The notes: generated by a model not told the origin, from the sequence alone. A stretch of 64,000 bases of DNA from B1 sp044370475 (GCA_044370475.1 JBILVK010000001.1:90503-154502); one strand, 5' to 3'; shown: positions 35,179 through 44,121, counted from the stretch's first letter. Translations and numbers: made by a program.

Positions 35179-37194
35179 TTAAAAGAAACTATATTTTACG
35201 CCTATAAAAGCAGACCTTCCCAAGCCAGTAGAGGCTGAGCTGCTCGCTGATGAATGCGGACCTCCAACAAGACTTGCACTCACATTAACAATATTGAACA
35301 AATTTTTGACACCTGCTGTTATAGATATTTTGTTTTTATAAAACGACTTATTTAGGGTAAAGTCCATTAGGGTAAATGGATCAATATAACTTACCGAAAC
35401 ATTATTGTTTAAGTAATTATATTGGTACATCTGCAACTTACCATTCAACTTGGTGAAAAGACTCAAATTTAAACCATACTTTACAATGCTATAGCCTAGG
35501 TTTAACCTATATTCTTGATTAAAAAACACATCATCTGTTTCATTAAATCCAGATAATATATTCTTTCTTCCAGTTACAGCATATCCCAATGAAACTTGGT
35601 AAGGAATGGTTCTGTATTCAACCACCAAAGAACTACCAAAGCTAGAAAAGGTATTGATATTTACATACTGAAATTGCACAGCGGTAGCATCTCCAACCCT
35701 AGCAAAATCTATCATATTTTCTATATGGTTGTAAAAAAGGGTCGGTTCGAACCGAAATATTCTGCTCTCTCTTTTAAAGGTATATGACAATACCAATTGC
35801 AGATTATCTGATGTTTCTGCGATAAGATTTTCATTACCTTTAATGTTATGCGCAGCATCCACAAATTGCAAGTGTAATTCCTTTAAACTTGGAGCCCTAA
35901 AGCCTTTAGCATAGGAACCTCTTAAGAGCCAATTCTCAGAAAAATCGTATTTAAAATTAATAGATGGCACTATGGGTGCTTTATAACTCGTATGATATAT
36001 AAATCTAACTGCAGGCCTGATTAAAAAATTCTTCCATGGCTTCCATTCTGCGCTGCTGAATAGGTTATAATCGCCCATGTTTTGTTGACTTCCTTCTATT
36101 CTTGAGCCATAGGTTAATTCATGGTTTAACTCATATCCTAATTGATAACCCAACTTCTTTGAAAAGGCAACATTTGAGTAGGTGCCTCTGCTCATCACTT
36201 GGTGAAACCAATTGGTATCGTGCTCAAATGCAGATGGTACTAGCTCTTCCTCTAATGCAACAAGGTCTTTTACATAGGTATTGTATCTTCTTTGATAAAA
36301 ATTATATGCGGCTATTACATTGATATTTCTTTTGGCTTCATGCTTTTGGTCGTAAAAAAAACTAGAAGAAAAACGAGAAGTATTATAATATTTATCAATG
36401 GCCATTGCCTGACTCCAATCAATATTTGGAACTCCCTTATCAGTTACTTTCTCATGAAAATACTGGTTGCTCCAACGCAAAGTACCATTCTTAATAAACT
36501 TTGATAAGGTAATGTCGGCATTGTATTGTGTTCTTGGTTTCCATAGCTTATTTCTGCTTTCTGGATCTTCGCTATAACCTGTGAAAAAATTTCTACCACC
36601 ACTCACTAAAACACTGTATTTTTCATTTGCCCTACCCAAACTCAAATCTATATTGTACTGACCAATGCTTTCTGCATAGGCTCCCAATCTTGCAGTGCTG
36701 GATGATTGGGTTTGTTTTTTGGTTATAATATTAATTACTCCGCCCAAAGCATCTGTACCAAAATTCACACTCATGGGCCCTTCCACCAACTCTATTCTGT
36801 CTACATTTTGTAGGTTTACCTGCGACAAATCAACACTCCCATTCTCTCTTCCTACAACCGGCACTCCGTCTATTAAAATTTTTATATTATTACCTCCAAC
36901 TCCCTGCAATTGAATATTACTTCCTAAAACAGGGTCTTGAATAATTCTTACATTTAACTCGTTTGTAAGCACTTGTTGCAAGTTAAATGCACCTTGCTTT
37001 TCAATACGTTTAGTATCTATCACTCTTACCTTAAGAACCGATTTACTTAAGCTATGCGCTTCGTACTGTCCGGTAACTACCAATTCATCTAAATTTTGAA
37101 GTGAGTCTAATTTTTGGGCGTGCAATGATTGCACACCCAAAAATAAAATCATCAAAATTATGAGTGGAAACTTAAAAGGAAAATGTGACTTCAA
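35179..37194 (-). CDS. TonB-dependent outer-membrane receptor, probable heme or siderophore type
   Basis: About 671 residues from a TTG at 37192-37194, which directly follows the upstream stop and gives a clean signal peptide (cleavage after SLHAQ). A longer reading to 37251 overlaps the upstream gene. The TonB box region and plug (EAHSLSKSVLKVRVIDTKRIEKQGAFNLQQVL, GVGGNNIKILIDGVPV, MSVNFGTDALGGVINI) are followed by a beta-barrel ending in an aromatic, VKYSFF. It imports a ligand with ExbBD-TonB energy. The flanking HmuY-like genes suggest heme. Confidence 0.9.
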   Translation of the reverse strand: MKSHFPFKFPLIILMILFLGVQSLHAQKLDSLQNLDELVVTGQYEAHSLSKSVLKVRVIDTKRIEKQGAFNLQQVLTNELNVRIIQDPVLGSNIQLQGVGGNNIKILIDGVPVVGRENGSVDLSQVNLQNVDRIELVEGPMSVNFGTDALGGVINIITKKQTQSSSTARLGAYAESIGQYNIDLSLGRANEKYSVLVSGGRNFFTGYSEDPESRNKLWKPRTQYNADITLSKFIKNGTLRWSNQYFHEKVTDKGVPNIDWSQAMAIDKYYNTSRFSSSFFYDQKHEAKRNINVIAAYNFYQRRYNTYVKDLVALEEELVPSAFEHDTNWFHQVMSRGTYSNVAFSKKLGYQLGYELNHELTYGSRIEGSQQNMGDYNLFSSAEWKPWKNFLIRPAVRFIYHTSYKAPIVPSINFKYDFSENWLLRGSYAKGFRAPSLKELHLQFVDAAHNIKGNENLIAETSDNLQLVLSYTFKRESRIFRFEPTLFYNHIENMIDFARVGDATAVQFQYVNINTFSSFGSSLVVEYRTIPYQVSLGYAVTGRKNILSGFNETDDVFFNQEYRLNLGYSIVKYGLNLSLFTKLNGKLQMYQYNYLNNNVSVSYIDPFTLMDFTLNKSFYKNKISITAGVKNLFNIVNVSASLVGGPHSSASSSASTGLGRSAFIGVKYSFF
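35744..35753. repeat. Dispersed palindrome GGTTCGAACC (copy 9)
   Basis: Within the 14-bp perfect palindrome TCGGTTCGAACCGA. It is read as FEP in the TonB receptor gene. Confidence 0.75.
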
Positions 37195-37201
37195 AACCAA
37201 T

Positions 37202-38512
37202 TTAGTTAACGATAAACTTCTTAGAAACCCTATTTCCATTTCCAGAAACACTTAAAAAATACACCCCAGATTGCAAAGAATTGGTTTCAATTTGTGCACT
37301 AAATACTCCTTTAGATGCTTGGTGTTTTTCAGTCTTAATCACTCTTCCAGTAATATCCATAATTTCAATAGTTAAATTTGAAACAGTTGAGTTTAAATTT
37401 AACTCAAGATTAACCCACTCGTTTGCCGGATTAGGAAAAAGCAACAAGCTTTGTAATCCTTGACTAACAGATTCTGTGCCAGTAAGTACACTGTAAAATG
37501 TTTTATTAAAAGTAATGTTTTGTCTGGTTTGATCCGAATAATAACTTGTAAAGTAGATTCTATAATAACTGTTCATTCCCGTTTTAACAACGTAAGACAC
37601 AGAATCGCGAATTGGCCAACTACCAGGTGTGGTTGTGATGTATTTCCAATCCCAACCCAATTGGTTAATATTCGTTTTGAACCTAAGGCTAGAATCTGGA
37701 ATAATAGTTTTGGCATCTGGCCCCACGTACTTGGCCGCTGTTGCTATTGGATTATGCAAAACACCCATCACTGGATACATTAAGGTTTGTCCGTATAAGG
37801 TTACCAAAGCTTTGTAACGAGTAAAAAGGATATCCCAAGTGTTTAAGGCAGGTTCTCTATCGATAACTGTTTTACTTAAAATATTGTAGTATGCAAATAA
37901 CTTGTTTCCAAAATCTGTTTTCTTAATGGTAACAGTATTGCTATCTGTTCCATCTATGTTTGAAAAAGTAAAGACCCACATGGTATCATAAACGATTCTT
38001 TGAACGGCAAATTTCTTCAACATTTTGGGTGCATTAGGATTTGGAGAAACAGAAATTGCCATTATCCAAATTTGATTTCCTGTTACATCTTTGCTGGCCA
38101 TATCATATTCGCCCCAGCCATAATCGAAAGGATTGCTAAAATTTCTAATCTTGTTTAAAGCACCTACATCCCAAGTACTGTCGCTGTTAACAGTTTGTGG
38201 CCATTTTGCCCAACCTGCAGTGTCAAAATTGTTCCAATCGGCAACGGTTTTGTTAGATCTAAACACATCTACACCGCGACCATCGTTAACTAAAACAGTG
38301 GCTGCTTGCATGGTTTTTAAAGGTGGTTGTGCCTTGCGAACAGAAAAAGCAATATGCCAATTGTTGTTTCTAACTGTGTCTTTGTGCCCAGTAGACAAGT
38401 TATAATATACATCTAAGGCATTTCCAGGTAGCATGGTAACGCTATCGGTAGTTTGCGAAAAGGAATTGAATGATACAATAGTAACAAACAAAAAAAGTAG
38501 TATTTTCTTCAT
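37202..38512 (-). CDS. HmuY-like protein with T9SS sorting domain
   Basis: The ATG at 38510-38512 gives 436 residues with a signal peptide (MKKILLFLFVTIVSFNSFSQ). Residues about 25-330 resemble the HmuY lipoprotein of the same operon (NNWHIAFSVRK, then WVFTFSN and TWDILFTRYKA) but no lipobox is present. The last 80 residues are a T9SS type A sorting domain (LLFPNPANEWVNLELNL, then QSGVYFLSVSGN). I infer an exported, soluble or surface-attached binding protein that heads the receptor operon. Confidence 0.75.
   Translation of the reverse strand: MKKILLFLFVTIVSFNSFSQTTDSVTMLPGNALDVYYNLSTGHKDTVRNNNWHIAFSVRKAQPPLKTMQAATVLVNDGRGVDVFRSNKTVADWNNFDTAGWAKWPQTVNSDSTWDVGALNKIRNFSNPFDYGWGEYDMASKDVTGNQIWIMAISVSPNPNAPKMLKKFAVQRIVYDTMWVFTFSNIDGTDSNTVTIKKTDFGNKLFAYYNILSKTVIDREPALNTWDILFTRYKALVTLYGQTLMYPVMGVLHNPIATAAKYVGPDAKTIIPDSSLRFKTNINQLGWDWKYITTTPGSWPIRDSVSYVVKTGMNSYYRIYFTSYYSDQTRQNITFNKTFYSVLTGTESVSQGLQSLLLFPNPANEWVNLELNLNSTVSNLTIEIMDITGRVIKTEKHQASKGVFSAQIETNSLQSGVYFLSVSGNGNRVSKKFIVN
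37526..37535 (-). repeat. Dispersed near-palindrome GGATCAAACC (copy 10)
   Basis: GGTTTGATCC on the plus strand. It is read as SDQT in the HmuY-like T9SS gene, just before its sorting domain. Confidence 0.55.
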
Positions 38513-38573
38513 AAAGAATTTAGGTTTTAGGAGAACAAAGAACTTGCTAAATGGGCAATTAAGGGCTGACAAA

Positions 38574-38596
38574 AGTCACAATGTAACATTGTGACT
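38574..38596. promoter_or_regulatory. Perfect 10-bp inverted repeat between the heme-type operon and panD
   Basis: AGTCACAATG (38574-38583), a 3-nt TAA spacer, then CATTGTGACT (38587-38596). It lies 62 bp upstream of the HmuY-like T9SS gene and 110 bp before panD. A second repeat, TTTTTTG-N6-CAAAAAA, follows at 38598-38617. It looks like an operator. It is also hairpin-capable with a short T-run on the plus strand, but no plus-strand gene ends here. Confidence 0.45.
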
Positions 38597-38659
38597 GTTT
38601 TTTGACACGACAAAAAAATGTCTGAAAAAGCTCCAATTAGGGCATTATACCTATAAAAT

Positions 38660-38689
38660 TTGTGGGATTGAGCTTTTTACCTACTTTTG
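38660..38689 (+). promoter_or_regulatory. panD promoter
   Basis: A -33 TTG at 38660-38662, a 19-nt spacer, and -7 TACTTTTG at 38682-38689 followed by CA. This fits TTG-N19-21-TAnnTTTG and ends 16 nt before the panD start. Confidence 0.65.
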
Positions 38690-38705
38690 CAGGGCTAAAA
38701 TAACT

Positions 38706-39056
38706 ATGCAAATACAACTGTTAAAGTCGAAAATACATCGTGTAAAGGTTACACAAACCGAATTACATTATGTAGGAAGCATTACCATTGACGAGGATTT
38801 AATGGATGCCGCAAATATGATTGAAAATGAAAAGGTACAAGTAGTAAACATTAACAATGGTGAACGCTTAGAAACCTATGTAATTAAGGGAGACCGTGGA
38901 ACTGGCATGATTTGCTTGAATGGCCCGGCTGCTAGAAAAGCTGCCACTGGAGATTCGGTTATTATCATTTCCTATTGTTTAATGGAATTTGAAGAGGCAA
39001 AGAAATACAAACCCATTGCTATTTATCCTGATCACAACAACAAATTAACTCATTAG
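38706..39056 (+). CDS. panD: Aspartate 1-decarboxylase precursor
   Basis: 116 residues, the usual proenzyme size. The self-cleavage site HYVGSIT places Gly24-Ser25, with Ser25 becoming the pyruvoyl group, and GDRGTGMICLNGPAA near 63-77 completes the active site. It makes beta-alanine for pantothenate and CoA. No other pantothenate genes lie next to it. A flippase-like membrane gene starts 5 bp later. Confidence 0.96.
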   Translation: MQIQLLKSKIHRVKVTQTELHYVGSITIDEDLMDAANMIENEKVQVVNINNGERLETYVIKGDRGTGMICLNGPAARKAATGDSVIIISYCLMEFEEAKKYKPIAIYPDHNNKLTH

Positions 39057-39061
39057 AAGCT

Positions 39062-40057
39062 TTGAAAAAGTTCATTCAATACGGAATAATCATGGCCATT
39101 GGAGCCGGATTTTTGTTTTTTGTATTTAAAGATACCAATTGGAATGAGCTCTTCAGTAAAATGGCTTCTGCTAAAATAAGTTGGCTATTGGTTGGAGTAC
39201 TTATTTCTATAATAAGTCACTGGATAAGGGCATACCGAGCCACCCAGCTCTATGAAGCTTTGCATTTCAAAATAAGCACTACCCATAGTTTCTATGCTGT
39301 TTTGGTTGGGTATATGATGAATTATATCATTCCTAGAGCAGGGGAGATTTCGAGATGTGCCGCCTTGAGCAAAACAGACGATGTTCCTGTAGAAAAATCT
39401 TTGGGGACTGTTGTTACAGAGAGGATTGTGGATATGGCGTTGTTGGTGATCATTTTAGGGGTCATCTTTTTAATGCAATTTGATTTGATAAGTAATTTTA
39501 TTACCGAAACGGTTTCTAGTGCTGATGGAAGTGCTTCAAATGAGGGAATCACTTGGAAATCAATAGTACTTGGAATTTTTGTATTGTTTGGGATTGTGGT
39601 TTTTGCCATGAGAAAGCGCTTGGTTCAGACCAAACTTTTTTTAAGGATTTTTGAGCTGATCCAAGGATTTGGCGACGGTTTATTAAGCATTAGACATGTT
39701 AGAAACCCTGTGCAATTTGTCTTGTTATCGATTGCCATTTGGGTTGGATACATTTTAATGATGTATTTCTGTTTGTTTGCCATGGAATCTACTTCTCACT
39801 TGAGTTTTGCAGATTGTTTAATTGTTTTTGCCATTGGTACCATAGGGGTAGTATTACCCGCACCTGGCGCTGGGGCTGGCACTTATCACTTTTTCGTCAT
39901 GCAATCTTTGTTGTTATTTGGGGTAGCTAAGGAAGATGGAATTGCTTATGCAACCATGGTTCATGGAATTCAAATGATTGTGTTGCTTATTTTGGGTGCA
40001 ATTGCATCTGTATTGGTAGTGGCGCAGCAAAAAAAGAAAATCAATGAGCAAGCATAA
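39062..40057 (+). CDS. Lysylphosphatidylglycerol synthase TM region / flippase-like protein
   Basis: 331 residues, about eight transmembrane helices, with the AglD/UPF0104-type features YMMNYIIPRAGEISRCAALSK near 83-103 and VLPAPGAGAGTYHFF near 263-277. This family resembles the flippase half of MprF and may move lipids or lipid-linked sugars. The start is TTG (39062); the next ATG is inside the first helix. It overlaps rfaE2 by 14 bp, consistent with an LPS-related unit. Confidence 0.8.
   Translation: MKKFIQYGIIMAIGAGFLFFVFKDTNWNELFSKMASAKISWLLVGVLISIISHWIRAYRATQLYEALHFKISTTHSFYAVLVGYMMNYIIPRAGEISRCAALSKTDDVPVEKSLGTVVTERIVDMALLVIILGVIFLMQFDLISNFITETVSSADGSASNEGITWKSIVLGIFVLFGIVVFAMRKRLVQTKLFLRIFELIQGFGDGLLSIRHVRNPVQFVLLSIAIWVGYILMMYFCLFAMESTSHLSFADCLIVFAIGTIGVVLPAPGAGAGTYHFFVMQSLLLFGVAKEDGIAYATMVHGIQMIVLLILGAIASVLVVAQQKKKINEQA
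39622..39631 (+). repeat. Dispersed near-palindrome GGTTCAGACC (copy 11)
   Basis: Embedded in CTTGGTTCAGACCAAAC. It is read as VQT in the flippase-like gene. Confidence 0.65.
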
Positions 40058-40535
40058 GCAGGTTCTAGAAAAGATTTTTACTTGGGAAACATTGCCAATC
40101 AAAATAGCAGAATGGGCAGAGTTTGGTAAAAAGGTAGTTTTTACAAACGGCTGTTTTGATATTTTGCATAAAGGTCATGTAGATTATCTTGCCAAAGCTG
40201 CTGATTTGGGTGAAATGTTGGTGGTGGGCATCAATACAGATGCCTCGGTAAGTAAATTGAAAGGTATTCATAGACCCATACAGGACGAAAATTCTAGGTT
40301 GCAAATTGTTGCCTCGCTTGGATTTGTGGATGCCGTAATATTGTTTGAAGAACCCACTCCTTACCGCCTAATTGGTTTGGTTCAGCCCGATGTTTTAGTA
40401 AAAGGAAGCGACTACCAGCCCGAAAACATTGTGGGGTATGATATTGTTAAAGCAAAAGGTGGAGAGGTAAAAACCATTGACTTTATTGCGGGATATTCTA
40501 CCAGTGCCATTGAAAACAAAATAAAATTATCCTAA
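40044..40535 (+). CDS. rfaE2: D-glycero-beta-D-manno-heptose 1-phosphate adenylyltransferase
   Basis: 163 residues equivalent to the C-terminal half of HldE. Nucleotidyltransferase motifs are VFTNGCFDILHKGHVDYL (about 31-48; HKGH replaces HxGH), GINTDASVSKLKG near 66, and GYSTSAIENKI at the end. It makes ADP-heptose for LPS inner core. A separate kinase (rfaE1) must lie elsewhere. The overlap with the upstream flippase-like gene suggests coupled expression. Confidence 0.92.
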   Translation: MSKHKQVLEKIFTWETLPIKIAEWAEFGKKVVFTNGCFDILHKGHVDYLAKAADLGEMLVVGINTDASVSKLKGIHRPIQDENSRLQIVASLGFVDAVILFEEPTPYRLIGLVQPDVLVKGSDYQPENIVGYDIVKAKGGEVKTIDFIAGYSTSAIENKIKLS

Positions 40536-40556
40536 ACAAAATCATTCATTTTTGGA

Positions 40557-40587
40557 TTGTTTTATGTTTGGGCAATTAATATATTCG
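40557..40587 (+). promoter_or_regulatory. Promoter of acyl-CoA dehydrogenase gene
   Basis: TTG at 40557-40559, a 20-nt spacer, then TATATTCG (40580-40587), 19 nt before the ATG. The -7 has the TTCG variant. Confidence 0.5.
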
Positions 40588-40606
40588 CCAAACTAAATCA
40601 CAGATT

Positions 40607-41746
40607 ATGAACTTTGAATTTACAGAAGAGCATTTAAATGTTCAACAAGCCGCACGCGATTTTGCACAAACTGAACTTTTACCTGGAGTAATTGAGCGCG
40701 ACAATGAGCAAAAATTTCCTGCAGAACAAATTAAAAAATTGGGAGAACTGGGATTTTTAGGAATCATGGTTGATCCTAAATATGGTGGGTCTGGCATGGA
40801 CACCATTTCTTATGTATTGGCCATGGAAGAACTTTCTAAAATTGATGCCTCGGCTTCGGTGGTAGTTTCTGTAAACAATTCTTTGGTATGTTGGGGTTTA
40901 GAAACCTATGGTTCGGAAGAACAAAAACAAAAATATTTGGTTCCTATGGCTAGTGGAGCGGTGCACGGCGCTTTTCTTTTGTCTGAACCAGAGGCTGGTA
41001 GTGATGCAACGTCTCAGCGCACAACTGCAGAAGATAAGGGCGATTACTACTTAATGAATGGCACTAAAAACTGGATTACCAATGGTAATTCTGGCACTTA
41101 TTATTTAGTGATAGCTCAAACACATGTAGAAAAGGGCCACAAAGGAATTAACGCCTTTATTGTTGAAAAAAACTGGCCTGGTGTTACTGTAGGCAAAAAA
41201 GAAGATAAAATGGGTATTCGTGGAAGCGATACACATTCAATCATGTTTCAAGATGTAAAAGTACCAAAGGAAAACAGAATTGGAGAGGATGGCTTTGGCT
41301 TTAAATTTGCGATGAAGGTATTGGCTGGAGGAAGAATAGGAATTGCTGCTCAAGCCTTGGGAATTGCGAGTGGTGCTTATGAACTTGCCGTTAAATATTC
41401 TAAAGAACGTAAAGCTTTTGGCAAAGAAATTATGCACCATCAAGCTATACAGTTTAAGTTGGCGGATATGGCCACCCAAATTGAAGCTGCAAGGTTACTG
41501 GTATTGAAAGCAGCAGCATTAAAAGACAGTGGAAAAGATTATGTCTTGGCAAGCTCTATGGCTAAAGTATTTGCTTCTGAAACTGCCATGTGGGTAACCA
41601 CAGAAGCGGTTCAAGTACATGGTGGATATGGATTTGTAAAAGAGTACCATGTAGAGCGTTTAATGCGTGATGCTAAAATTACCCAAATTTACGAAGGTAC
41701 AAGTGAGGTAAATAGGATTGTTATTTCGAGAGAAATATTAAGATAA
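40607..41746 (+). CDS. Acyl-CoA dehydrogenase (short/medium chain type)
   Basis: 379 residues, the usual ACAD length. The FAD/acyl motifs are AFLLSEPEAGSDA near 124-136 and NWITNGNSG near 157, and the C-terminal signature is QVHGGYGFVKEYHVERLMRDAKI. The catalytic glutamate sits in IYEGTSEVNR near 363. It performs alpha,beta-dehydrogenation of acyl-CoA with ETF as acceptor, in beta-oxidation or amino acid breakdown. The specific chain length cannot be set from sequence alone. It is single-gene, with its own promoter and terminator. Confidence 0.94.
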   Translation: MNFEFTEEHLNVQQAARDFAQTELLPGVIERDNEQKFPAEQIKKLGELGFLGIMVDPKYGGSGMDTISYVLAMEELSKIDASASVVVSVNNSLVCWGLETYGSEEQKQKYLVPMASGAVHGAFLLSEPEAGSDATSQRTTAEDKGDYYLMNGTKNWITNGNSGTYYLVIAQTHVEKGHKGINAFIVEKNWPGVTVGKKEDKMGIRGSDTHSIMFQDVKVPKENRIGEDGFGFKFAMKVLAGGRIGIAAQALGIASGAYELAVKYSKERKAFGKEIMHHQAIQFKLADMATQIEAARLLVLKAAALKDSGKDYVLASSMAKVFASETAMWVTTEAVQVHGGYGFVKEYHVERLMRDAKITQIYEGTSEVNRIVISREILR

Positions 41747-41754
41747 TTATATTG

Positions 41755-41796
41755 AAAAAGGCTGCTTCAAATTCGTTTTGAGGCAGCCTTTTTTTT
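41755..41796 (+). terminator. Bidirectional terminator
   Basis: A 12-bp stem GGCTGCTTCAAA / TTTGAGGCAGCC with one G-U pair (41760-41788), a short loop, then eight Ts; A-runs on the other side make it usable in both directions between the convergent ACAD and phosphatase genes. Confidence 0.88.
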
Positions 41797-41826
41797 CAAG
41801 AGTTTAGTCCCGTTCATCGGGTGAGC

Positions 41827-42438
41827 TTACTCTAAATGCGAGGTATCTTTGTGCTTTAAAATAGAGAAATCTTCTCCATCAAATTCAAGAATATATAAGC
41901 ATAGATTTGAGTGTTCAAATCTATCCATTTCACTTAAAGGTCTATTTAATAAAGTGCATAAGAAGCTTTTTAGGGCTCTTCCATGCATAGAAATAAGAAC
42001 ACATTCTTCTGGTTGCGACTTTAGGTATTGAATAAATGGGAGTTGCCTAGCTTGTAATTCATGTGCACTTTCACCATTTCTTATTTTGGCATGGTAATTT
42101 CCTTCATTCCAGGAATTTACCACATCCCAATAGGCTTTACGCTCCTCTTCATTTTGAGGTTTTCCCTCAAAAATTCCCCATGAAATTTCGTTTAAAGAAG
42201 CCGATTTGGAATAAGGTTTACCAGCCTCAATAAATGGCAGCACACTTTGTTGAGTTCTAATGAGATTGGATGTATAAATTTTCTTAAAATGAATGCCTTT
42301 ATAATAATCATAAAACCTTTTTGATTGAAGAACTCCCTTTTCATTTAAAGGGCTATCTACGCCGCTGCCCTGAACAATTCCTTGTCTATTAAAATCTGTT
42401 TCACCATGCCTTATGATGTAAAATAATTTATTATCCAT
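41827..42438 (-). CDS. Histidine phosphatase (phosphoglycerate mutase superfamily)
   Basis: 203 residues with the phosphohistidine motif YIIRHGETDFNRQG (His near 11), catalytic Arg in SNLIRTQQS near 60, a Glu in NEISWGIFEG near 87, and the second histidine in ISMHGRALKSF near 153. Members include cofactor-dependent mutases, cobalamin/ribazole and broad-specificity phosphatases. I cannot set the substrate. It is convergent with the ACAD gene. Confidence 0.85.
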   Translation of the reverse strand: MDNKLFYIIRHGETDFNRQGIVQGSGVDSPLNEKGVLQSKRFYDYYKGIHFKKIYTSNLIRTQQSVLPFIEAGKPYSKSASLNEISWGIFEGKPQNEEERKAYWDVVNSWNEGNYHAKIRNGESAHELQARQLPFIQYLKSQPEECVLISMHGRALKSFLCTLLNRPLSEMDRFEHSNLCLYILEFDGEDFSILKHKDTSHLE

Positions 42439-42517
42439 ACAAGCACGAAGATATATAACAGAAACTAATTGGCATTATAATACATAAAATGTATCTTGCT
42501 TTGATAAATTACAACTT

Positions 42518-43660
42518 ATGAAAATACATCAAACAATTTACAGAAGTGGTGAAGGTTGGGTTCCCCAAATTAATAACTCTTCTATCACCAACCCCAGTTT
42601 AATTTTGGTATTTGGATCAACCAAATTGATAAAATCAAACGAGGCGGTTCATGATTTAAAAAGTCATTATCCCAATGCAGTTTATGTGGGTGGAACCTCT
42701 TCGGGCGAAATCTATAACACTCATGTAAACGATGATACTGTAGTAGCAACCATCATTGAGTTTGAAAAAACAAAAATTAAATATTCAAGCACAACTATCA
42801 CAGATGCAAAGCTAAGTATGGACTTTGGTCGTGAATTAGTTTCCAAACTTGATAAAGAAAACTTGAAACATGTTTTCATTATGAGTGAGGGCTTAAACAT
42901 CAATGGATCTGAGCTTGTAAGAGGCATAAGGGCAGCACTGCCCAGCCATGTATCTGCCACTGGAGGATTAGCTGGAGATGGTGCAAATTTTAATGAAACT
43001 TATATTTTAAATAGCAATGGGGAAGCAGAGAAAAATCTTGTTTCAGCGGTTGGTTTTTATGGTGATCATTTAAATGTTTCATTTGGAAGTTTGGGTGGCT
43101 GGGATAGTTTTGGAATTGAGAGATTGGTTACAAAGTCAATAGACAATGTGCTATATGAATTAGATGGAAAACCTGCTTTAGAGCTTTATAAATCTTTCTT
43201 GGGTGACTATGCTAAAGACTTACCAGCAAGTGGACTATTATTTCCATTAAATTTGAGGTCGGAAGAAAATGCAAAACCTGTAGTTAGAACCATTCTTGCT
43301 ATAGATGAAAATGCGCAATCACTTACCTTTGCAGGTGATATACCCGAAGGTGGATATGTTAGACTTATGAAGGCAAACTTTGACAGATTAATTGAAGGAG
43401 CTACAGGTGCTGCCAAATCTACCTTGCTGGAAGATGAGAACAAAGACCCAGAACTAGCTATCTTAATTAGCTGTGTAGGCAGAAAGTTGGTATTAAAACA
43501 ATTAGTTGAAGAAGAGGTTGAGGCCGTTTCTGAAGTTTTAGGTAATAGCACAGTTTTAAGTGGGTTTTATTCCTATGGAGAGATTTCACCCTTTTCTGGT
43601 GAAGTTGAGTGCAAATTGCATAATCAAACCATGACCGTTACAACTTTTAAGGAAGTATAG
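42518..43660 (+). CDS. FIST-domain sensory protein
   Basis: 380 residues. A FIST_N domain (about 25-220, with YPNAVYVGGTSSGEIY near 50 and SEGLNINGSELVRGI near 125) and FIST_C domain (225-370, ending in a GFYSYGEISPFSG block) are visible. The family is proposed to bind small ligands, possibly amino acids, and occurs beside two-component genes. Here it is followed 32 bp later by a lone receiver and then a giant histidine kinase. It is probably the ligand sensor feeding that pathway; no transmembrane segment is present, so cytoplasmic. Confidence 0.88.
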   Translation: MKIHQTIYRSGEGWVPQINNSSITNPSLILVFGSTKLIKSNEAVHDLKSHYPNAVYVGGTSSGEIYNTHVNDDTVVATIIEFEKTKIKYSSTTITDAKLSMDFGRELVSKLDKENLKHVFIMSEGLNINGSELVRGIRAALPSHVSATGGLAGDGANFNETYILNSNGEAEKNLVSAVGFYGDHLNVSFGSLGGWDSFGIERLVTKSIDNVLYELDGKPALELYKSFLGDYAKDLPASGLLFPLNLRSEENAKPVVRTILAIDENAQSLTFAGDIPEGGYVRLMKANFDRLIEGATGAAKSTLLEDENKDPELAILISCVGRKLVLKQLVEEEVEAVSEVLGNSTVLSGFYSYGEISPFSGEVECKLHNQTMTVTTFKEV

Positions 43661-43692
43661 GTATTTCTTTTCACAATAAAATATAGACTATT

Positions 43693-44121
43693 TTGGACCG
43701 AAAACTCTCTATTGTACAGCAAGAAAATATTCAGGAAGATTCGTTACAAGGATTGCAAATTCTGGTAGTTGATGACGACATGATAAACCAAACTGTTTAC
43801 AGGCAGAATTTATCATCCTTAAAGGCCTTAGTAACCATTAGCAACAATGGAAGAGAAGCCTTAAAAATGATAGAAAAAAACGATTTTGACCTTATCCTAA
43901 TGGATTTAAACATGCCTATTATGGGGGGCATAGAAGCTACAATGAAAATTAGACAGCTTGATGGATCAAAATCTGAAATTCCAATCATTGCCATTACAAC
44001 AGATTGTAATCCCCATGTAAACGAAGAAATTAGTAAGGCTGGAATGAATGATTTTCTACTTAAACATTGTGACAACAAATTTCTATTAGAGAAAATTAGG
44101 TTACATCTTAATATCGATTGA
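43693..44121 (+). CDS. Stand-alone response-regulator receiver domain
   Basis: 142 residues, only a receiver. Acidic pair in ILVVDDDM (25-32), the phosphoacceptor in DLILMDLNMP near 73-82 (Asp after LM), the switch Thr in IAITTD near 104, and a lysine in FLLKHCD near 122. No output domain follows, so it probably relays phosphate or acts by protein contact. The start is TTG (43693); no ATG lies before the phosphorylation site block. It ends 2 bp before the kinase ATG. Confidence 0.85.
   Translation: MDRKLSIVQQENIQEDSLQGLQILVVDDDMINQTVYRQNLSSLKALVTISNNGREALKMIEKNDFDLILMDLNMPIMGGIEATMKIRQLDGSKSEIPIIAITTDCNPHVNEEISKAGMNDFLLKHCDNKFLLEKIRLHLNID

Noticed and set aside
37202..38572. A start at 38572 for the HmuY-like T9SS gene
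   Set aside because: It adds 20 residues before an ideal signal peptide that begins at 38512.
38574..38596. A rho-independent terminator
   Set aside because: The stem and the following Ts fit, but no plus-strand gene ends nearby: the flanking genes diverge from this gap.
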